Source: Thiothrix sp. (lineage in GTDB: Bacteria > Pseudomonadota > Gammaproteobacteria > Thiotrichales > Thiotrichaceae). From it: a DNA stretch of 40,493 nt. Shown piece after piece: positions 35,212 to 40,493 of the stretch. The translations under genes and the position numbers were made by a program. The notes under the pieces were generated by a model, which did no database searches, was not told the DNA's origin, and was given only the letters and a program-made list of their open reading frames with translations. The stretch's first letter is position 1, and the number at the start of each line of letters is the position of its first letter. The stretch spans positions 1 to 40,493 of the forward strand of contig SSFA01000002.1 in NCBI GenBank assembly GCA_008015155.1. Direction: 5' to 3'.

Positions 35212-36213
35212 ATGGACAGAACAATCAAGCTTCTCGCAGCAAGCTCCGTAGTCATGTTAACAATGACAGCTTGTGCTCCAGGCTATTCGCCTTATGGCTC
35301 AACAGGCACTGGCAGCACTTATAATGAAAATTATGGAGGCAGTGGTGGCACAACTAAGGCACCCGTGACTCACTCACATGGGGGCAAAGTACATTCGCAT
35401 GCTTTACCTAGTACCGGCCTACGCCACACACATGCTACGGGTAGTGGTTATGGTGGTACGGGTTCTGGCTACACAGGTGGCTATGGTGGTGGAAATAACA
35501 CTTATGTCCCTCCGCGTCAGCCTTATCCACAAACACAATATAATCCGGGCAATAATAATGGTGGTGTCCCCCACTCACATTGCGGTCGTGTTCATAGCCA
35601 TCCATTGCCTGCACAAGGCTTAGCTCATACGCATGGCAATCCTGCTTGCCCAGCGGGTCCAGCTTCGGGCGGACAGCAAGGCGGAACACAGCAAGGTGGA
35701 CAATATGGTGGCCAGCAACAAGGTAACAATAGCGGCTACGATTACGCCTATGGCAATAATAATGCTGGCAGTGGCACTACTTATGATTACACTGGCCAAG
35801 CGGGTAATGCTGGTTCTAATGCTGATAATGGTGGCTATTACAACTATGGCGGTTCAGGCTCTGGTAACAATAATCAAACCTACTATGACAGCACCCAGCC
35901 TAAAGCACCGTCTAACTATTATGACAATAACTCCAATACCAACTATGACTACAGCTCACCTAGCTCTAGTGGTAGTAGCAACAGTGGTAGTTATGATTCT
36001 TACACAGGTGGTAGCAGTGGTGGAAACGCTAACAGTGGTTCCTTTGCACCCAATAACTACTCTGGCGGCAATAGCTACACTGTAAAACGTGGCGATACCG
36101 TCTTCCAAGTGATGCGTAATACCGGGGTTTATTGGAAAGATATTATTCGTTTGAATAATTTACAAGCGCCTAATTATCAAATTAATCCAGGCCAAGTCTT
36201 ACGTCTTAAATAA
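35212..36213 (+). CDS. LysM lipoprotein with histidine-rich repeats (NlpD position, no peptidase)
   Basis: The start is ATG 35212 with AGGTG 6 nt upstream; a GTG at 35203 overlaps that site. The 333-residue protein has a lipoprotein signal ending in MTA-Cys (Cys 21). Two 21-residue repeats at about 54-74 and 121-141 follow the pattern HSHxGxVHSHxLPxxGLxHTH, with six His each. A Gly/Asn/Tyr/Ser/Gln-rich disordered region (about 145-283) follows, and a C-terminal LysM domain (about 286-333, YTVKRGDTVFQVMRN, NPGQVLRLK). It lies after surE-pcm, where NlpD usually is, but lacks the M23 peptidase domain. It is probably an outer-membrane, peptidoglycan-binding protein; the His clusters may bind metal. 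Confidence 0.8.
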   Translation: MDRTIKLLAASSVVMLTMTACAPGYSPYGSTGTGSTYNENYGGSGGTTKAPVTHSHGGKVHSHALPSTGLRHTHATGSGYGGTGSGYTGGYGGGNNTYVPPRQPYPQTQYNPGNNNGGVPHSHCGRVHSHPLPAQGLAHTHGNPACPAGPASGGQQGGTQQGGQYGGQQQGNNSGYDYAYGNNNAGSGTTYDYTGQAGNAGSNADNGGYYNYGGSGSGNNNQTYYDSTQPKAPSNYYDNNSNTNYDYSSPSSSGSSNSGSYDSYTGGSSGGNANSGSFAPNNYSGGNSYTVKRGDTVFQVMRNTGVYWKDIIRLNNLQAPNYQINPGQVLRLK

Positions 36214-36224
36214 GACGAACTCAA

Positions 36225-36252
36225 AAAACCCGTGCTCGTAAGCACGGGTTTT
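36225..36252. terminator. Bidirectional terminator
   Basis: AAAACCCGTGCT (36225-36236), loop CGTA, AGCACGGGTTTT (36241-36252). A GC-rich 8-bp core flanked by A and T tracts lies between the convergent LysM lipoprotein and thioredoxin-like genes. Confidence 0.9.
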
Positions 36253-36277
36253 AGTATAAAATCTCTATTTTAGTGAA

Positions 36278-36805
36278 TTAGCAAACACCCTCGTTACAGG
36301 GTTTTTCAATGCTTTCACCTCTATCAGAATATTTTTGCGGCTCTTTAGCAAAATAACCTTTAATTTGCTCGACTGTTACAGCACCCATATGAGTATCAAC
36401 AACTTTACCTTGTGGTGAAACCACATAAGTCGTCGGTACACCATAAATCAAACCTAAAGCAAACATGGTGCTGTCTTGAGTAGGCACAACAGTATAGTTG
36501 ATGCCTTTTTGACGAATAAACCGACGCAGTTCTGCATCTGGTGTTTCGCCAGCGTCCATCCCTAAGACCACTACATTATTACGATATTGAGCAGCCACCT
36601 GCTTTAAAGCAGGAATCTCAGAAAGACAAGGCCCACATTGTGGAGACCAGTAATTTACAATCACCCATTTACCTTTATATTCATTAAATTGGTGTTGTTT
36701 ACCGTAGATGTCTTGGAAAGAAAAATTCGGTGTTTGTGCGGAAACAGCCGCAGACATCAATAGACCAGAAAAAATAGTTGCCCACTTCACAATTTTCATA
36801 CGCAT
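36278..36805 (-). CDS. TlpA/ResA-like periplasmic thioredoxin
   Basis: The protein has 175 residues; the second Met (36799) has better spacing from GAGGG and may be the start. A signal peptide (about 1-24, cleavage after VSA) exports it. The thioredoxin fold has YWSPQCGPCLSEIPAL with redox cysteines 57 and 60, VVVLGMDAGETPD, and cis-Pro motif YGVPTTYVV. It would reduce disulfides in the periplasm, for instance for cytochrome c maturation. The C-terminus carries an extra Cys pair (EKPCNEGVC) outside the usual domain. It is monocistronic, between two terminators. Confidence 0.9.
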   Translation of the reverse strand: MRMKIVKWATIFSGLLMSAAVSAQTPNFSFQDIYGKQHQFNEYKGKWVIVNYWSPQCGPCLSEIPALKQVAAQYRNNVVVLGMDAGETPDAELRRFIRQKGINYTVVPTQDSTMFALGLIYGVPTTYVVSPQGKVVDTHMGAVTVEQIKGYFAKEPQKYSDRGESIEKPCNEGVC

Positions 36806-37092
36806 ATGCCCTCAAACCTTTGACCTAGTAATTAGAAACAGTCATTGCTTAACGAGTTATTATTTTGTTATTAAATTATGACCGACTAGAGGTTTTAGTT
36901 ATGTTTAAATTTTGTTATCAACACCATCAGAGATCAAGGATTTAGATCACTTGTTAATGCAAGACTGGTAATAGATAGCCCCTTTAAAGCGCTTTCAAAT
37001 CCAGCACTAAGATTATGGATAGCCTGCTTTGATTGCAAGTTGTATTTCCACAACATTTTGCTAGTCAAATAGTTAGATTTATATACCTATAA
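36806..37092. other. Intergenic region, no gene seen
   Basis: The stretch is AT-rich and upstream of the thioredoxin-like gene, so it probably carries its promoter; no clear -35/-10 pair was found. A perfect 10-bp palindrome AAAGCGCTTT lies at 36986-36995 and might be an operator, but a single short palindrome is weak evidence. Confidence 0.45.
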
Positions 37093-37125
37093 AAAGACAA
37101 GGCCATCTATTAGTATGGATGGCCT
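37093..37125 (-). terminator. Terminator of the IPTL-CTERM protein gene
   Basis: On the - strand, an 8-bp stem (AGGCCATC at 37100-37107 with GATGGCCT at 37118-37125, 10-nt loop) is followed by TTGTCTTTTT. It starts 30 nt past the stop codon at 37155. Confidence 0.75.
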
Positions 37126-37154
37126 CATCTCTAAGACAATATAGCTAAGCTAAA

Positions 37155-39599
37155 TTAATCTTTTTTAGCAAAACGCCGAAAGGCGAACACACCTAAGAGT
37201 AGTGTCAAGACGATTTGCGCCCATTGGCTTAGAGTTGGAACAGCAACTTGTGAACTGCTAACGGTATTAATAAAACGCTTATCCAAATAGTCAGGTACGC
37301 CATTCTTATCAGCATCCGCTGCGTCGGTTGGGTTACCATCTTTATTGACATCAGCGGTTTCTTTCGCTGTAGCCATTCCATCACCGTCATCATCAGTATC
37401 TAAGTAGTCTGGTATTCCATCTGCATCCGTATCTGTGCTTAGGGCTCCCTTATTATTATAGTTTTCGTAGATGGTTTTGATACCATCATTATCGTCATCA
37501 TTATCTAAGGCATTGATAAGGCCATCGCCATCCGTATCTAGAGGTTTGGTGAGATCGCTGCCAACTTCTTTATTATCTGGAACGCTATCTCCATCAGAAT
37601 CCATCTTATTTGGGTTCGTACCCAGCTTGCCTTCATCAGCATTGCTTAAGCCATCACCATCATCATCACCCGTTGGGGTGCTCGCATCGTTCGCATCTAA
37701 ATAGTCAACAATACCGTCACTATCCGTATCGCGTGGATTCGTGGCTGGATTACTATCACCATCCGTCTTATTGTCCTCATCCTTCGTCAGCTTGCCATCA
37801 CCATCATCATCGGTATCTAAGGCATTAATCTTGCCATCACCATCCGTATCGATTGGCTTCGTAAGATCGGAGCCTACCTCTGTTTTATCCGGAATACCAT
37901 CGGCATCACTATCAGCAGCTGCTGGATTAGTACCTAAAGTCTTCTCTTGTTCATCACTCAGCCCATCGCCATCCGTATCGGTCACTACAGGTTTGGCAGT
38001 GACCGTCACGGTAATGATCCCAGTGCTTGTACCACCATGACCATCTGCAGCTACATAACTAAAGCTATCTGTACCTGTATAGGTCGCATCCGCCGTATAA
38101 ACAATCTTATTCGAGCTAATTGCAACAGTGCCATGTGCTGCCTCAGCCACTGTCTCAATCGTCAAGGTATTACCATCAGCATCGGTGTCATTGGCTAAAG
38201 CATCGATAGTAACTGAGCTGCCTGCCACTACACTCGCGGTATCAGCAGCAGCTTTAGGTGCGGTATTCGCGGTGGCGCCATCAGTCGGATCTAAGGGATC
38301 AGGTATCCCATCACCATCGGTATCACGTGGATTCGTGGCAGGATTGCCATCACCATCGGTATTATCGTCCTCATTCTTCGTCAGTTTGCCATCATTATCA
38401 TCATCAGCATCTAGATAATTGGGTTTGCCATCACCATCCGTATCGGTTGGATTCGTGGCAGGATTTTTATCCCCATCCGCGTTTTTATCTTCACCTTTAG
38501 TTGGAATGCCATCACCATCATCATCGGTATCTAAGGCATCAATTTTGCCATCACCATCGGTATCAATCGGTTTACTAAGATCAGTGCCAACTTCAACTTT
38601 ATCCGGCACACCATCTAAATCAGTATCCACTAAACTGGGATCAGTCCCTAAAGCTGCTTCTTGTGTGTCAGTTAAACCATCACCATCGGTATCTGTTCCG
38701 GTATTGGGTGACGTCACTGTCACCGTCACGGTTCCTTCAGTCACGCCACCCTTAGCGTCCGATACGTAATAATTAAAGGTATCAGTGCCTGTATAGGCAG
38801 CATCGGATGCATACACCAACTTGCCGCTTTTTAAAGTCACCTTACCGAAATCGCCATCAGTCATATGTTGGATGTAAAGTGTATCGCTATTGGCATCGGT
38901 ATCATTAGCTAGGACATCGATGGTCACAGAACTGCCAGCTACGACAGTTGCTGTGTCTGCTGTCGCTTTAGGGTCTGCATTGCTAGTAGCGCTAGCAGTA
39001 CAATCGGCCTGAGCTTCAGTACCATAATTGCCTGCATAAGCACTTTGGGTTGCTTCATTCACTGGCCAACCGACATTATCGAACTGATTACCGGGATTAG
39101 TGCCATATGAATTGGGGATAATGTCAAACGGATCCACCTTATTCACAATTAGCTTGACGCTGCCTAAACATTTACCGGTATTTTTAAAGCTAAAAATCTC
39201 TTGCTCTACTCCAGCTTCCCACTGAAACACTTGTGAGTCAGAAATAGTGGCAGAAAATGATAGATAGTCATAATTAGGATTTTCAGTAGGTGTTAGTGCT
39301 TTAGAGCTATTTGACCATGTTGCACCTGAAAAAGCGCTAGCCACTGATGAAGAAGGTACAGTGAAGCGATTAGGTAACTCAGCATGTGGCACTAAGATAG
39401 TCACTTGAGAAGTCATCGATTGGTCAGGACTAGGTGTAGTCAGAGGCCGCATATAAACTTTATACACACTAGTAGGTGCGTCCCATCGCACACTAAACTC
39501 TACCCCTTCAGTTGGCGCTGCAGCCAACGTATAGCCTGCCTGTGCCGCAAGAAGAAATGCAATCCCCCTAAGAACAGCTTGCTTCAGTGACTTTTTCAT
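37155..39599 (-). CDS. IPTL-CTERM surface protein with Ig-like and thrombospondin type 3 repeats
   Basis: The 814-residue protein has a signal peptide (1-27). The N-terminal domain (28-205) is unrecognised, with Cys144 and Cys200. Ig/cadherin-like domain 1 (208-297) has VVAGSSVTIDVLANDTDA. Thrombospondin type 3 repeats (302-440) have DTDGDGLTDTQEAALGTDP. A near-copy Ig-like domain (447-535) and a second TSP3 block (540-775) follow. The C-terminus is VPTLSQW (788-794), then a hydrophobic helix and RRFAKK: the IPTL-CTERM sorting signal. The Asp-rich repeats bind calcium and stiffen the stalk. In other bacteria this signal is processed by an exosortase (XrtH); none is seen here. A matrix or sheath role is inferred. 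Confidence 0.93.
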   Translation of the reverse strand: MKKSLKQAVLRGIAFLLAAQAGYTLAAAPTEGVEFSVRWDAPTSVYKVYMRPLTTPSPDQSMTSQVTILVPHAELPNRFTVPSSSVASAFSGATWSNSSKALTPTENPNYDYLSFSATISDSQVFQWEAGVEQEIFSFKNTGKCLGSVKLIVNKVDPFDIIPNSYGTNPGNQFDNVGWPVNEATQSAYAGNYGTEAQADCTASATSNADPKATADTATVVAGSSVTIDVLANDTDANSDTLYIQHMTDGDFGKVTLKSGKLVYASDAAYTGTDTFNYYVSDAKGGVTEGTVTVTVTSPNTGTDTDGDGLTDTQEAALGTDPSLVDTDLDGVPDKVEVGTDLSKPIDTDGDGKIDALDTDDDGDGIPTKGEDKNADGDKNPATNPTDTDGDGKPNYLDADDDNDGKLTKNEDDNTDGDGNPATNPRDTDGDGIPDPLDPTDGATANTAPKAAADTASVVAGSSVTIDALANDTDADGNTLTIETVAEAAHGTVAISSNKIVYTADATYTGTDSFSYVAADGHGGTSTGIITVTVTAKPVVTDTDGDGLSDEQEKTLGTNPAAADSDADGIPDKTEVGSDLTKPIDTDGDGKINALDTDDDGDGKLTKDEDNKTDGDSNPATNPRDTDSDGIVDYLDANDASTPTGDDDGDGLSNADEGKLGTNPNKMDSDGDSVPDNKEVGSDLTKPLDTDGDGLINALDNDDDNDGIKTIYENYNNKGALSTDTDADGIPDYLDTDDDGDGMATAKETADVNKDGNPTDAADADKNGVPDYLDKRFINTVSSSQVAVPTLSQWAQIVLTLLLGVFAFRRFAKKD
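37275..38978 (-). repeat. Duplicated Ig-like plus thrombospondin type 3 module
   Basis: Two modules, each an Ig/cadherin-like domain followed by Asp-rich TSP3 repeats, are visible as near-copies (residues 208-440 and 447-775). The DNA shows dense recurrence of elements such as CCATCACCATC and GTATC. The second TSP3 block is longer, so repeats were added unevenly. Domain order and spacing support internal duplication. Confidence 0.8.
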
Positions 39600-39646
39600 A
39601 ATTATTTACCACTTTTTTTAATTCTTATTAACAACTTAACATTAAA

Positions 39647-39674
39647 CTAAAGGTGGGGAATCACCCACCCTTAG
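39647..39674 (-). terminator. Hairpin after the partial surface protein gene
   Basis: An 11-bp inverted repeat with one mismatch (CTAAAGGTGGG at 39647-39657, CCCACCCTTAG at 39664-39674, 6-nt loop) lies 11 nt past the stop at 39685 on the - strand. The following T content is modest. Confidence 0.5.
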
Positions 39675-39684
39675 CTTTAGCCCG

Positions 39685-40493
39685 TTAAGGTAACTGAGCC
39701 CTCACAATGTAGTTAGCGTTATAACTCAAATTGCCCGGATTCGCTAAGACATTGCTGGATAAAAGGTTCACATCATTATTGGGACCCGTAAAGATCGTCT
39801 GCCCGTCCATCGTAAAGTCGGTTGTATGATAGCCATTAACAACGTAATTACTGCTGAACAGGATATTACCCGGATCTGTTAATACCAGCGCATAAATGGG
39901 CCCCGTGTCTTGACCTACCCCATTACTAATCAGATTAGAATCCATATTAGCGTCACCTGCCCATAGTAAACTAATCCCTTTTGAAATTGCCCGACCACTA
40001 CTAATCCCATAAGTGCTAGTAGTTGCCAGCGTAAAGTCAACCAAGCTAGGGCTAGCTTTTAAACTTAAAGTTGAGGCCGTCATTACACCTAAATGATTCC
40101 GATGTCTAACCGCAACATAATAATTTCCGACAGCAGCCCCTAGAAAAGTTAAGCTAGTACTACCTGTGCTGGCATCGACGACATCTCCATCTCTTTGTAC
40201 TAAGGCAGCCTTTCTTTGTAAGACCGTTTTGCTGTTAGCACTGGAGCGTAATTCGATTAAGACCCAATCCACAGGAGCATTATTACCAGTAAGTGCCAAC
40301 TGGGTAGTATTTGTCGTCTCCGTTCCACTGTAGTTGTAAGGTGCACTGGTATAAGGCTGTTTGGTAGGAATCAAGCCTTTAGCTCGCAGATCATCGCGCA
40401 TTAATAAGGTCGAACTACTAAACGCACCTTGCAACATGACACGCATTTGTAAGCTAATCGAGTCCATCGTCGCATCTAGATAATCCGGTATCC
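39685..40493 (-). CDS. C-terminal part of a second TSP3 surface protein, cut by window edge
   Basis: The frame stays open to the window edge; the visible N-terminal residues IPDYLDAT are the end of a thrombospondin type 3 repeat, so the internal ATG at 40467 is not the start. The rest (about 255 residues) has DWVLIELR, ALVQRDGDVVD, YYVAVRHRNHLGVMTA and two Asp/Asn-rich calcium-binding-like segments, AGDANMDSNLISNG and TDFTMDGQTIFTGPNND. It ends in AQLP. This C-terminal pattern recurs in large secreted proteins of several phyla, from recall. It has no IPTL motif, so its anchoring would differ from the neighbour at 37155. Both genes run the same way. Confidence 0.8.
   Translation of the reverse strand, partial: IPDYLDATMDSISLQMRVMLQGAFSSSTLLMRDDLRAKGLIPTKQPYTSAPYNYSGTETTNTTQLALTGNNAPVDWVLIELRSSANSKTVLQRKAALVQRDGDVVDASTGSTSLTFLGAAVGNYYVAVRHRNHLGVMTASTLSLKASPSLVDFTLATTSTYGISSGRAISKGISLLWAGDANMDSNLISNGVGQDTGPIYALVLTDPGNILFSSNYVVNGYHTTDFTMDGQTIFTGPNNDVNLLSSNVLANPGNLSYNANYIVRAQLP

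Noticed and set aside
37381..38700. Possible CRISPR-like or satellite repeat array
   Set aside because: The repeats are codon-phased, unequal in spacing and encode calcium-binding Asp motifs within one long ORF.
37471..38769. + strand ORFs with His-, Ser- and Pro-rich products opposite the TSP3 repeats
   Set aside because: They are antisense shadows of Asp/Gly-rich repeats; none has a start signal or recognisable domain.
1..40493. Mobile elements, integrases, phage genes and tRNA-linked attachment sites
   Set aside because: No transposase or integrase motifs, terminal inverted repeats or tRNA genes were found by reading both strands.

Overview
The window looks like the chromosome of a sulfur-oxidising gammaproteobacterium, perhaps of the Thiothrix/Thiolinea type. 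This rests on gene content recognised by eye, with no database search. The main clues are a dsrN-dsrR pair (siroheme amidation and a cysteine-free IscA-like protein, both known from the reverse-Dsr sulfur oxidation locus), the gammaproteobacterial order surE-pcm-LysM lipoprotein, mnmC, ettA, dapC-dapD, and an IPTL-CTERM surface protein. No rRNA, tRNA, CRISPR array, integrase or insertion sequence was seen.

Region 1 (1-15.8 kb, all + strand) is a surface polysaccharide locus. It holds a 5'-truncated ATP-grasp protein, two unrecognised exported or anchored proteins, a NodB-like polysaccharide deacetylase, a Wzy-like polymerase, three GT4-type glycosyltransferases, WecB (UDP-ManNAc supply), a methyltransferase, a DegT/ArnB-like sugar aminotransferase, a PglC-like initiating phosphoglycosyltransferase, a WbpM/PglF-like 4,6-dehydratase and a Wzz-like chain-length protein. 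Many of these genes overlap by 4-41 nt, which suggests coupled translation. Together they can make an amino-sugar-containing repeat unit on undecaprenyl phosphate and polymerise it. No flippase is visible.

Region 2 (15.8-27 kb) is mostly housekeeping: ettA, a lytic transglycosylase with a LysM-like tail, mnmC, small hypothetical proteins, then dapC-dapD for lysine and peptidoglycan precursors. Inserted here are two adjacent lipoproteins. One is an alanine-rich heptad-repeat protein. The other carries a c5-like cytochrome c domain at the end of a disordered Thr/Ala/Glu linker of about 430 residues.

Region 3 (27-32.3 kb, - strand) is a compact set: dsrN, dsrR, a NarX-like GAF sensor kinase, a NarL-type regulator and a rhodanese. 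Upstream of it is an FKBP lipoprotein whose linker resembles that of the cytochrome.

Region 4 (32.4-36.3 kb) has a two-helix K+ channel, an Smr-domain protein, and surE-pcm followed by a LysM lipoprotein with histidine-rich repeats. That lipoprotein sits where nlpD usually lies but lacks a peptidase domain, and no rpoS follows. Region 5 (36.3-40.5 kb, - strand) has a TlpA-like thioredoxin, an 814-residue IPTL-CTERM protein with two Ig-like/thrombospondin type 3 modules, and the C-terminal part of a second protein ending in calcium-binding repeats.
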